DNA from: Bacteroidales bacterium UBA5548
Lineage (GTDB): Bacteria > Bacteroidota > Bacteroidia > Bacteroidales > UBA932
Reading direction: 5' to 3'
DNA: 18,683 nt
NCBI GenBank assembly: GCA_002425935.1
Contig: DINE01000024.1
Coordinates: forward strand, 483-19,165
A model generated the notes under the pieces. It searched no databases, was not told the origin of the DNA, and saw nothing but the letters and a program-made list of their open reading frames with translations. Within the stretch, counting starts at the first letter, position 1. The number at the start of each line of letters is the position of its first letter. The position numbers and the translations under genes are program-made. Of the stretch, positions 1 through 8,600 are shown piece after piece.

Positions 1-194
1 GGTGAATGCTTCAAAAAGGCGTTATAGCGTGAGCTTTATCTAAAAATTAATAAATACATATTTAGAGCAGATCAATTAAACACTGGATGAAAACATAAGA
101 GAGAGGCACTTTATAAATAACCATTAAATAATTACTTGATTAAAATACAAGAATTTTAAAAACGAAAAATTAATAATCAAAAAAAAAGAAAAAG

Positions 195-626
195 ATGAAA
201 ACAAAAGTAATTCTAACAGCACTGATGCTAACAGCGACATTAGGTATCGCAACTGCACAAAACAATCAAAACATCAAAAAGTCTCAAAGCACACAAAATG
301 AGAAGAAAAGCTGCTTTGTTGATGTAAACACCGACGGTATATGTGACAACCACGCAAATGGGACATGCACTCTTGGAAATGGAAAAGGTTTAATGGACGG
401 TACTGGAACCAGACAAGGTGTCCGTGACGGATCCGGCCAGGGAAGAAGAGGAGAGCAGATTGGTCTTCATGACGGAACCGGCCGCAGAGTTAACTACAAA
501 AGCACTAACGAAGGTAAGAGAGGTGGCGGATACGGCCCGGGAGAAGGTACAGGCAACAGAAACAAAAAGGTAGAAGGTAAAACAGTAAGGCCGCTTAACG
601 GAACAGGTTACGGAACAAAGAGATAA
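195..626 (+). CDS. Small secreted Gly-rich protein with EF-hand-like DxNxDGxCD motif, unknown function
   Basis: The product has 143 residues and I do not recognise a named family. Residues 1-21 form a classical signal peptide (basic MKTK, a hydrophobic core, then ATA before Gln22), so export is likely. The mature part carries F41-V-D-V-N-T-D-G-I-C-D51. This resembles a calcium-binding EF-hand/dockerin-like loop. Cysteines are at 40, 50 and 58. The rest is basic and rich in Gly, with five degenerate DGTG units (D68, D78, D93, E117 and N135 as first residues), mostly next to Arg/Lys. There is no lipobox and no membrane segment after the signal. The start at 195 follows an A-rich leader ending in AAGAAAAAG, typical of weak-SD initiation in Bacteroidota. 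The stop codon at 624-626 overlaps the first bases of palindromic repeat copy A. Expression as a real gene is supported by the signal peptide and the codon pattern; the function is unknown. Confidence 0.75.
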   Translation: MKTKVILTALMLTATLGIATAQNNQNIKKSQSTQNEKKSCFVDVNTDGICDNHANGTCTLGNGKGLMDGTGTRQGVRDGSGQGRRGEQIGLHDGTGRRVNYKSTNEGKRGGGYGPGEGTGNRNKKVEGKTVRPLNGTGYGTKR

Positions 627-763
627 ATCTCTACGCCACTTTTGGGCAACCATTTGACATACACATATTGCAAAAGAGACTTTTTAAAAACAGATTAGTT
701 TATCAAAAAGTCTCTTTTCTATTTATCTAATTTTGAAGAATATCAGCAAAAGTGGCGGAAAAT
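625..763. repeat. Palindromic RAYT-associated repeat, copy A (diverged)
   Basis: The outer inverted arms are cgccacttttg (634-644) and caaaagtggcg (747-757), 11 bp and perfect. Inside lies a second perfect 14-bp inverted repeat (672-685 with 705-718). The left end (625-644) matches copy C at 18625 in 19 of 20 bases. The block gcaaccatttg (just inside the left arm) matches gcaaccacttg of copy B, and agtctctttt occurs in the right half of both A and B. The element fills the gap between two convergent stop codons. It is a short non-coding repeat of REP/MITE type, more diverged inside than copies B and C. Confidence 0.7.
672..718. terminator. Inner hairpin of copy A, probable bidirectional terminator
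   Basis: The arms aaaagagacttttt (672-685) and aaaaagtctctttt (705-718) are perfect complements of 14 bp around a 19-nt loop. The stem ends in A/T runs on both sides, and it sits between the convergent genes ending at 626 (+) and 764 (-). It could therefore stop transcription from either side. The stem is AT-rich with a short GC part, so it may be weaker than a classical intrinsic terminator. Confidence 0.5.
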
Positions 764-3649
764 CTACTTAAGGGCTTCGCGAAGAACCACTATCGGGTGT
801 TTGGCTATACGACCGGTTCCGTCAAGAATTTGCTGGCGGCAGGATGTACCCGGTGCAGAGATTATTGTTTTGGAGTCTGCGGCATTAACCAAAGGAAACA
901 ACTTTTGAGCGCCTATCTCCATCGAGAGATGATAGTGCTCCTTTTCGTAACCGAATGCACCGGCCATACCACAACATCCGGTAGGGAGTGTTTCAACTGA
1001 ATAGTTTTCTGGCAATGAGAGCATAGCCGCAGATGGCTCAACAGATGCCAGGGCCTTTTGATGACAGTGGCCGTGCAAAATTACCCTGCCACTCTCTTTT
1101 GTAAAGTCATCCGAAGTAATATTGCCCTTTTCAACCTCTCTCATTATAAACTCATCATAGAGCAGTGAACAACCTGAGAGGGCAACAGCGTTCTCTTTAA
1201 GGGAAGCGTCTGCCAGATCTGGATATTCATCTCTGAATGAAAGAATTGCAGAAGGCTCTATGCCTACCAGAGGTGTATCGGCAGTTATTAAATCCTTAAG
1301 CTGTAACACATTTTTATTTGCAAATCTCTTCGCCCGTCTTAACAGCCCCTTTGACATTGCGGCCCTTCCACTCTCTGCATGGCGTGGCACAACCACAGTG
1401 TATCCCAAACGGGTCATCAACTCAATGAAAGCTATTCCCACTTCAGCTTCATTGTAGTTTGTAAACTCATCGGCAAAGAGGTAGACAAGTCCTTTGTTCA
1501 CAGGATTTGAATTTGAAGTCCTTGAAGAGGTAGAGTTACCTTTTTTTGAGAGCATTTTAGCGTACTCTCTTAATGTGATTTTTGAAAGTCTTGGAATTGA
1601 CCTTTCTGATGAAAACCTAATAACCCATTTTATTATCGAAGATGTAAACCTGTTTGAAGCAAAGAAGTTATAAACAGATGGCATTACAGAACCAAGCCTC
1701 TGCACATCAGCCATTCTGGCCACCATGTACGATCTGAAAGGAACACCCTTAAGGTCATAATGGTGCTGCATAAACTCGGCCTTGTAACGAGTCATATCTA
1801 CATTTGAAGGACATTCGCTCTTACAAGCCTTGCAAGAAAGGCACAAATCAAGTGACTCTATAATCTCTCTCTGATCGAATACCTTTTCCGTTACCGGTCT
1901 TGTAAGCAACTCCCTCAACACGTTAGCCCTTCCTCTGGTACTGTCAGCCTCGTTGCCTGTGGCTCTAAAGCTCGGACACATGGTCCCTGAAAACTGGACA
2001 GATTTTCTGCAATCGCCCGATCCGTTGCACTGTTCAATTGCCCTTAACCACCCTCCCTGAGCAGAAAAGTCAAAAAAAGTATCATACTCTTTGACAGGCA
2101 CATCAGCCTCATACCTTAGAGAGCTGTTCATTGCGGGAGTATCAATAATTTTTTCTGGATTAAAGAGATTGTCAGGATCGAACACCCTTTTCAATTCACG
2201 AATCGTATCGAACATGTACTCTCCTGTCATTAGCGGGATAAACTCGCCTCTGAGTCTGCCATCACCATGCTCCCCGCTTAGAGAACCCTTATGTTTTTTT
2301 ACAAGCAACGCGGTTTCACGCGCGATTGTTCTGAACAACTCCCTGTCTGTACCCTTTTTTAAATTAAGTACAGGCCTCAGGTGTAACTCTCCCGTTCCTA
2401 TATGTGCATGAAAAACACAAGAGAGACCATACTTTTCAAGCAACAGGGTAAAATCAGACATATAATCGGGCAATCTTGCAGGAGCAACGGCGGTATCCTC
2501 AATTACAGATACCGGTTTTGCATCCCCCTCCATTGAGGTGAGCAGACCAAGTCCCGCCTTTCTTAGCTCCCAAACCCGTGCGGTTTCACTGCCATATACC
2601 TTGGAACAGAAGTATGAAAGTCCACTCTCGAGTAAAGCTTTCTCAGCAGCATCAACCACAACCTGAAGTTCACTAATACTTTCAGCAGCAAATTCAACTA
2701 TTAATATTGCTGCTGGAGAGCCATTTATAAAAAATCTGTTTTTGCTTTGGCTGATATTGGATTTGCTAAGCTCAAGAATATTGGAATCCATTAACTCAAC
2801 AGCAACAGGCTTGTGTTGAAGTGCAATAAGGTTTGCCTTAAAAACATCTGCGAGTTTATGGGAGTGTGCGCAAAGAAGAGCCCTCTCCTTTGGCAAAACC
2901 GGAACAAGAGCAACTTTTACTTCTGAAATCAGCCCCAAAGTCCCCTCTGACCCGGCAACTATTTTACAGAGATCAAACTTAGAATTTATGAACTCATCTA
3001 TGGCATAACCTGTATTTCTTCTTCGAACCTCAGGATCGGGAAAATGCTCTGCAATTTCACTCTTCACCCTCTGATTGCTCATCAGATTTTCGGCAAATCT
3101 GTAAATCTCCCCCTCTCTTCCTTCAAGCGTGCACTTATCAGCAATCTCAGTACCAGATAAAGCCCCGAAAAGAGCAATCGAACCATCTGATAAAACCATC
3201 TCTGTCTCAAGCAGGTGATCTCTGGTACTACCATGAACCAGCGAGTGCGACCCACAGGAGTTGTTACCAACCATGCCCGCAATACAGCATCTGTTAGATG
3301 TAGAGGTCTCTGGTCCAAAACAGAGCCCGTAAGGAGCAACTGCCAGGTTGAGCTCATCAAGCACAACCCCCGGCTCAACTCTCGCCCATCTTTCAACGGG
3401 ATTAATCTCAATTATTTTATTTAGGTATTTTGATACATCAACAACAAGACCTTTACCAACTACCTGCCCGGCAAGTGATGTCCCCGCAGCTCTGGGAATG
3501 AGAGAGATTCTCTCCGCAGAGGCATATCTGACAATATCAACAAGATCCTGTTTATTAAGAGGATAAAAGACACCCGCAGGCATCTCCCTGTATGCAGAGG
3601 CATCTGTTGAGTACAGGATTCTGCTAAGTAGATCGTTTTTGATTTGCAT
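764..3649 (-). CDS. FAD-linked and Fe-S 2-hydroxyacid dehydrogenase (YdiJ/GlcD-like, D-lactate or D-2-hydroxyglutarate type)
   Basis: A single-chain flavin/iron-sulfur dehydrogenase of 961 residues. Residues 25-245 form a PCMH-type FAD-binding domain (PRAAGTSLAGQ at 52-62, GMVGNNSCGSHS at 125-136, GSEGTLGLISEV at 233-244). Residues 255-505 form the FAD-oxidase C-terminal domain, with H414-H416, ELHLRP (421-426) and GEHGDG (459-464) near the expected active site. A ferredoxin-like part follows: C541-x5-C547 with C558-P, then C603-x2-C606-x2-C609-x3-C613-P. The C-terminal part is a CCG-type domain (GCS at 826-828, HGHCHQK at 859-865, GCCGMAGAFGYE at 891-902, C937). The length and domain order fit the YdiJ group, which oxidises D-2-hydroxyacids and passes electrons through Fe-S centres to a membrane or soluble acceptor. 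The exact substrate (lactate, 2-hydroxyglutarate or another) cannot be read from the sequence. It lies 26 bp after the acetyltransferase gene, so co-transcription is possible. The start fits the family N-terminus (YSTDASAYREMP). Confidence 0.9.
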   Translation of the reverse strand: MQIKNDLLSRILYSTDASAYREMPAGVFYPLNKQDLVDIVRYASAERISLIPRAAGTSLAGQVVGKGLVVDVSKYLNKIIEINPVERWARVEPGVVLDELNLAVAPYGLCFGPETSTSNRCCIAGMVGNNSCGSHSLVHGSTRDHLLETEMVLSDGSIALFGALSGTEIADKCTLEGREGEIYRFAENLMSNQRVKSEIAEHFPDPEVRRRNTGYAIDEFINSKFDLCKIVAGSEGTLGLISEVKVALVPVLPKERALLCAHSHKLADVFKANLIALQHKPVAVELMDSNILELSKSNISQSKNRFFINGSPAAILIVEFAAESISELQVVVDAAEKALLESGLSYFCSKVYGSETARVWELRKAGLGLLTSMEGDAKPVSVIEDTAVAPARLPDYMSDFTLLLEKYGLSCVFHAHIGTGELHLRPVLNLKKGTDRELFRTIARETALLVKKHKGSLSGEHGDGRLRGEFIPLMTGEYMFDTIRELKRVFDPDNLFNPEKIIDTPAMNSSLRYEADVPVKEYDTFFDFSAQGGWLRAIEQCNGSGDCRKSVQFSGTMCPSFRATGNEADSTRGRANVLRELLTRPVTEKVFDQREIIESLDLCLSCKACKSECPSNVDMTRYKAEFMQHHYDLKGVPFRSYMVARMADVQRLGSVMPSVYNFFASNRFTSSIIKWVIRFSSERSIPRLSKITLREYAKMLSKKGNSTSSRTSNSNPVNKGLVYLFADEFTNYNEAEVGIAFIELMTRLGYTVVVPRHAESGRAAMSKGLLRRAKRFANKNVLQLKDLITADTPLVGIEPSAILSFRDEYPDLADASLKENAVALSGCSLLYDEFIMREVEKGNITSDDFTKESGRVILHGHCHQKALASVEPSAAMLSLPENYSVETLPTGCCGMAGAFGYEKEHYHLSMEIGAQKLFPLVNAADSKTIISAPGTSCRQQILDGTGRIAKHPIVVLREALK

Positions 3650-3675
3650 CGGTATACTTTAAAGCAAGACGACAA

Positions 3676-4251
3676 TCACTGCTCAATTTTAATAACAGTG
3701 TCATTTTCAAGACGGTATTTCTGACCACTCTCCTCACAAATTGCAACCCCATCCTTATTAAAATTTAATCTGTTTCCGTACTCACTTACCCACCCCACCT
3801 GTTTTGCCGGATTACCTATTACAAGTGCATATGGAGCAACGGGTTTTGTTACCACCGCTCCTGCGCCAATCATAGAGTAACGACCAATTTCGTTTCCACA
3901 TATTATTGTTGCATTTGCACCAATTGTAGCCCCTTTGCACACTAAAGTCTCTACATAGAAACCTTTTCTGACAACTGCACTTCTGGGGTTAACAATATTG
4001 GTAAAAACACATGACGGCCCTAAGAAAACATCATCTTCACATATAACACCTGTATATACTGAGACATTATTCTGTACCTTAACATTCTTACCAAGTACAA
4101 CTTTGGGAGATATGACTACATTCTGACCAATATTACACCCCTCTCCTATAACAGAGCCTGACATTATATGTGTGAAGTGCCAAATCCTGGAACCGCTTCC
4201 AATTGTACAACCCTCCTCTATGACGGCTGTCTCGTGAGCATAGTAATCCAT
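3676..4251 (-). CDS. Left-handed beta-helix acetyltransferase, WbpD/WlbB-like
   Basis: A 191-residue hexapeptide-repeat protein. Repeats such as IGSGSR, IGEGCN, IGQNVV, LGKNVK, IGANAT and IGRYSM run from about residue 12 to 135. The blocks VQNNVSVYTGV (59-69), GPSCVFTNIVNPRSA (78-92), GATIGANATI (107-116) and YALVIGNPAKQVGWV (141-155) are hallmarks of the WbpD/WlbB group. These enzymes N-acetylate UDP-2-acetamido-3-amino-2,3-dideoxy-glucuronate for lipopolysaccharide sugars; they are cytoplasmic and usually trimeric. The reading frame extends upstream to a TTG at 4272, but that codon lies inside a TATATTTG promoter box, so the ATG at 4251 is preferred. No other sugar-nucleotide gene is in the window, so the gene is an orphan here. 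The substrate could be another amino sugar, as close relatives act on several. Confidence 0.85.
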   Translation of the reverse strand: MDYYAHETAVIEEGCTIGSGSRIWHFTHIMSGSVIGEGCNIGQNVVISPKVVLGKNVKVQNNVSVYTGVICEDDVFLGPSCVFTNIVNPRSAVVRKGFYVETLVCKGATIGANATIICGNEIGRYSMIGAGAVVTKPVAPYALVIGNPAKQVGWVSEYGNRLNFNKDGVAICEESGQKYRLENDTVIKIEQ

Positions 4252-4269
4252 ACCTGTCGTGTTTGACTG

Positions 4270-4277
4270 CAAATATA
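4270..4277 (-). promoter_or_regulatory. Candidate Bacteroidota -7 box TATATTTG for the acetyltransferase gene
   Basis: On the minus strand the sequence reads TATATTTG, an exact match to the TAnnTTTG -7 element of Bacteroidota primary-sigma promoters. It lies 18 bp upstream of the ATG at 4251, which gives a short leader. No clear TTTG -33 element is seen at the usual spacing. It also argues that the alternative upstream TTG start is not used. Confidence 0.5.
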
Positions 4278-4307
4278 GACAAAAGCTAAACCCGTTGCTA
4301 TAAAAAT

Positions 4308-5492
4308 TTACTCTATTGCATATTCCGTCAGAGAGTTTACACCTCTGATACCAAAATAGCTGTCAGTTACTGTCCCTTTCACCCAAATTTTCTTACCAAG
4401 ATTACCCGGTTTTGACTTGAGATTCAGAGCATCTCTGATAGCTCCTGTGGGTAAAGCAATCCCTGCACATCTGGCCTTTACTGTTTCACCCGGAGCAGTC
4501 GCAACAGCAATGTTGGTCTCCACATCAAATGGCGCTGTTGTAATAAGATTAGCAGTAGTAAGATAACCGGCAACATATCCGCAAACCCAAACTCCCTTCA
4601 TACCAGAGTAACCTGAAAGTTCATCTGCATTCAGTGCAAGCTCCTTTGATGACCCATCTCTCAGGCTTCCAATTATCAGGCTCTCTTTTACCCACACTGT
4701 TGATGTATCTATAGCAATCTTAGTGGAGGCACCTCCCTCACCTCCCCCCGATTCACCCGACGATGAGTGAAGGTTGAGCGATACCATCTCTCTTGCCGTA
4801 AGTATTCTCCTTGATAGTAAAACTCCTGATGAATCCCCTGGAACAGCACTCTGTTTAATTCTGATGGTAATCTCTCCCGGGTTCATGTAAAGATAACGAC
4901 TCTCTGAATAGGGATACACCACCGAACCGCCGGCACCTGAGAGAACTGTACTCCATAATGCAAACCGACTCTTAAATTCGGTAGAAAATGTTATCATCAC
5001 AGCCCCATTGCTTTGTTTGCAAAGAAATTGCAAATATGTCACCTTATCCTTTTCTACCAGGACGGTTCTTGAATCAGAGTAACAGGGGGCGTCAAACTGC
5101 GGAGCAGAAAAGGGGCGTGAAAAGACTGAAACATCATAACTGCCTGCGGCAAGAGTCAACCCCGAAGGTCTCTCACCATATTTACCATTGAAAATAACCG
5201 GACCATCAACCCTTTTAATTATGAGAGTAAAGGAGTTGCTGTCGGGAAACTCTCTGGCTATACCTTTAGTAACAGGTACATCGCCAAACTTAAGAGCCAG
5301 TGTGCCGGAACCCTTTTCAGTTTTCCCTCCGCTATCACCTTCACTATCAGTAAATACAAAACCCTGACATGAGAATAACAATAGCAATGGAGTCCAAAAC
5401 AGGAGAAGCTTAATAAAATAAATTGAAAATGAATTAACTGCAGGGAGGAACAAACTTTTATGCCCCGAACCTTTAAAAATCTCTCGCCTCAT
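4308..5492 (-). CDS. Surface or periplasmic lipoprotein with DUF4493-like and DUF6359-like domains
   Basis: A 394-residue lipoprotein. A long basic N-region and a hydrophobic core (about 24-40) lead to the lipobox L39-F-S-C42; Phe at -2 is not canonical but such boxes occur in this phylum. Residues 62-245 resemble DUF4493: GTLALKFGDV, then a beta-rich part with FTLIIKR and LAAGSYDVSVFS, similar to domains found in Bacteroidota cell-surface proteins. A Gly/Ser/Glu linker (243-255) follows. Residues 290-393 resemble DUF6359 (VWVCGYVAGYL at 301-311, then ALPTGAIRDALNLKSKPGNLG at 346-366, KIWVKGTV and YFGIRGVNSLTEY at 379-391), an OB-like fold common in secreted proteins of this phylum. Function is unknown; adhesion or carbohydrate binding at the cell surface is conceivable. 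It is transcribed away from the large fused oxidoreductase and upstream of the acetyltransferase. The domain names are from memory of their sequence style. Confidence 0.8.
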   Translation of the reverse strand: MRREIFKGSGHKSLFLPAVNSFSIYFIKLLLFWTPLLLLFSCQGFVFTDSEGDSGGKTEKGSGTLALKFGDVPVTKGIAREFPDSNSFTLIIKRVDGPVIFNGKYGERPSGLTLAAGSYDVSVFSRPFSAPQFDAPCYSDSRTVLVEKDKVTYLQFLCKQSNGAVMITFSTEFKSRFALWSTVLSGAGGSVVYPYSESRYLYMNPGEITIRIKQSAVPGDSSGVLLSRRILTAREMVSLNLHSSSGESGGGEGGASTKIAIDTSTVWVKESLIIGSLRDGSSKELALNADELSGYSGMKGVWVCGYVAGYLTTANLITTAPFDVETNIAVATAPGETVKARCAGIALPTGAIRDALNLKSKPGNLGKKIWVKGTVTDSYFGIRGVNSLTEYAIE

Positions 5493-5517
5493 ATCTTATT
5501 GTTTTTGGTTAACTATT

Positions 5518-5525
5518 CAAAAATA
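5518..5525 (-). promoter_or_regulatory. Candidate -7 box TATTTTTG for the lipoprotein gene
   Basis: The minus strand reads TATTTTTG here, matching TAnnTTTG, 25 bp upstream of the ATG at 5492. A TTTG (minus strand, 5551-5554) lies upstream, but with a 25-bp gap, longer than the usual 19-21 bp for a -33 element. This is a plausible but imperfect promoter. Confidence 0.4.
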
Positions 5526-5608
5526 GCGCACTTAGCTTAAGATATGTTACCAAATTCAATAATTTTCAAAAAATATTTAATTTTAAAATTACACTATCCA
5601 ATTTTAAT

Positions 5609-5616
5609 TAAATTTG
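5609..5616 (+). promoter_or_regulatory. Candidate -7 box TAAATTTG for the fused oxidoreductase gene
   Basis: TAAATTTG matches TAnnTTTG and lies 18 bp before the ATG at 5635. A second match, TATTTTTG (5624-5631), is only 3 bp before the ATG and would give an almost leaderless mRNA. No clear -33 TTTG is seen in the very AT-rich divergent region, so the match could be due to base composition. Confidence 0.35.
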
Positions 5617-5634
5617 TCAAAATTATTTTTGTCT

Positions 5635-8600
5635 ATGTATAAAATTACAGAGCACCCGATTCTACCCATTCCTGCTGACGACAAAGCAGAGTTTATTTTT
5701 GAAGGTCAAAAAGTAACAGGCCAGAAAGGTTTTACAATTGCTGCGGCACTACACCAGGCCGGGCTGGTAATACACAAACACAGTCTTGACAACAGAGAGC
5801 GTACAATGGAGTGCGGTATCGGAAAATGCGGGGCTTGCGAAATGCTTGTTGACGGAAAGGTTCGCAGAATTTGTATTACAAAAGTAGATGGAATTGAAAG
5901 TGTTACGAGGATAGATGAGAGTTATCTGCCCGATGCACAACCAATATTAAAGTCTGATATTAAAGTATATAAAACAACTGTAGCAATTGTTGGTGCAGGC
6001 CCTGCCGGTTTGGCTGCAAGAGAGGAGTTGAATAAAGCGGGTGTTGATAACCTTGTGATAGATAACAACAGTAAAATCGGCGGTCAGTTTCTTATGCAGA
6101 CTCACCAGTTTTTCTTTTTTGAGAAAGAGAAGAGGTTCGGCGGCATGAGGGGATTTGACATAGCAAACTCGCTTGCAGGAGATGACCATTCGGGTATTCT
6201 GCTGGATTCTGTTGTTTGGGAGATATTGGAGGGTAAGAGACTCGTAATTAAAAATATAGCAACTCAGGAGATATCTTACGTAGATGCCGAACATCTTGTT
6301 GTGGCAACCGGCGCCGTTCCATTTATGCCTGCCTTCAGGAATGACGACCTTCCCGGAGTTTATACTGCCGCAGTTGTACAGCGAATGATGAACAACGAAC
6401 TTACACTTTTAGGTAAGAAGATACTGACTGTAGGCGCGGGAAATATCGGTTACCTGACATCTTATCAGGCAATGCAGGCCGGAGCGCAGGTTAAGGCGAT
6501 AATTGAGGCTATGCCTAACGAGGGAGGGTTCCCGGTTCAGGCAAACAGAGTAAGAAGGCTCGGCATTCCGATCCTCACTTCACATATACTGCTGGAGGCG
6601 ATTCCAAACGAAGATCACACAGGAATAATTGGTGCTGTCGTTGCCGAATGTAAGAATTTCAAACCAATTCCGGGGACAGAAAAGGTTATTGAAGATATTG
6701 ATTGTATAAACATATGTACGGGTCTGATTCCTGACAATCAGCTATTCAGAAAAGGCACTGAGGTATTTGGGCGCCGTTGCCATGCAGCTGGTGATGCTGT
6801 AAAAATTGGTGAAGGAACATCTGCTGTATTGAGAGGAAAGCAGTGTGCACAAGAGATTATGCAGGACCTTGGAGTGAAACTTAACTACGACGAATACCTT
6901 CAGGTCTCAAAAGAGTATATAGATTCCCAGCAACACCCCGTAAGAATTCTGGAGAAACCGGCAATGCCATCTCCGGAGAGAATGAATCAAAAAGGATTTG
7001 TAGTAATTGACTGTCTGTATGGATTTGCTTGTAACCCTTGTGCCTTTGCATGCAAATTCGGAGCAATTACAAAATCGTCAACATCAACCGTTCCAAGAAT
7101 CGATTACGAAAAGTGCACCGGATGTATGCAGTGTGTATATCAGTGCCCCGGACTTGCCATTTTCGGATATCAGGTTAACAAGAACAGACTCTTTTTGCCT
7201 ATTGAGTATAAAGCAGATGAGGGGTCACAGGTATATCTTGTAAACAATAACGGAGAGATTTTGGGAGAGGGTGTAATTGAGAAGATTCTTAAAAACGACA
7301 ATAAGACCAACATTGCCAGAGTAACAGCCACCTCGATGACAGGCAGCTCAGAAGAGCACGAGTCGATACCTGCCGAGAAGTTGGTTGAGGTGAGAGGTTT
7401 TATAATCAAAGAGAAGTATCCCGAAAAACCGGAGATAACTCCTCTATCAAAAGAGCACGATTCAAAAACATATATCTGTCACTGCGAAGATGTTACCGTA
7501 GAAAAGCTACTTTCAGTTATTGGTGACAGGAAGGTAATTTCATCTGACGAGCTTAAGCATATCTCAAGAATAGGAATGGGTCCGTGCCGCGGAAACAGAT
7601 GCGTTCCAAGAGCACGCCTACTTTTGAGGGCTTATGGGGTTGAAGTCTGCGGAGAGCCGACTCCTCGCGGGCCTATGTCCAATCTTGTTACTCTTGGAGA
7701 TATGGTTCAGGGTGAAAAAAAGGAGGAGATAATTCTTCCAAAGGGAGGCCGGCCGGTTAAGAAGGTTTCGGTTTTGATTGCTGGTGGAGGTATCTCAGGT
7801 TCGTCTCTCTTCCGTTTCTTTGCAGAAGCTGGTTTTGATCCGTATATGATCAACGATGGCCTTGGCAGCTCCTGGAGAAACATCGCAGGAGGAAGGCCGG
7901 CCTTCTCGCTACCTGCACTTGCAGATATTGCCAAACATAATCTAGAGATATTCAGAGACTTGCAAGGCATTCACGACATAGATTTCAGACTTATAAGGTA
8001 TGTAAGCTTTGCGCATGATCAGCAGACATATAACTCACTTGATGCCTCAAGAGGATGGTCGGACGCCTACATGGTTGACAAAAAAGATTTCACAAAAGAG
8101 ATCTCTCCATATCTTAACACAAACCTTAACACATACAGCCACGCGCTAATCACAAACGACTGCTGGCAGGCAAACCCGGGCCGGACTATTGATGTAGTAA
8201 GAGAGATCGGACGCAGTAAAGGCGGAACAATTCTGGAAAACACCAGACTAGTTGAGGTTTACAAAACAGGTAAAGAGTACAGGGTTATACTTCAAAATGC
8301 AAATCGCGAATATGAAGAGTATCAGACAGAGATCTTTATAAATGCATTAGGTGCCGAGGCAGATCACTTTGCTAAGAAACTTGGCATCGACACAGGCCTC
8401 TTCCCTGTAAAGCATCAGGCATTCATCACCAAACGTCTGCCAATGCTTGGTAAAGATGGCGCAAATCTGGATATGCTTATAGACAGACGCAAGTATAAAG
8501 GATTTTCTGCAGTTTACGGCCAACAACTTGCAGAGACCGGGCAGATTATAGGATGTGCCTCCCCTATTAATGATGCAAAGGAGACAGACAAAAATCTTAA

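Noticed and set aside
2..43. Short open frame ending in TAA (VNASKRRYSVSFI) at the left edge, possibly the end of an upstream gene
   Set aside because: Only 13 codons are visible and nothing in them is recognisable. The change to AT-rich DNA after 43 hints at a gene end but does not prove it. The region 44-194 shows no exact TAnnTTTG box or hairpin.
752..1000. Plus-strand open frame of 82 codons inside the dehydrogenase gene
   Set aside because: It is antisense to conserved CCG-domain codons and has no family features; a shadow frame.
5609..5634. TTG at 5614 as start of the fused oxidoreductase
   Set aside because: It lies inside a promoter-like box and adds only seven residues without family similarity; ATG 5635 is simpler.
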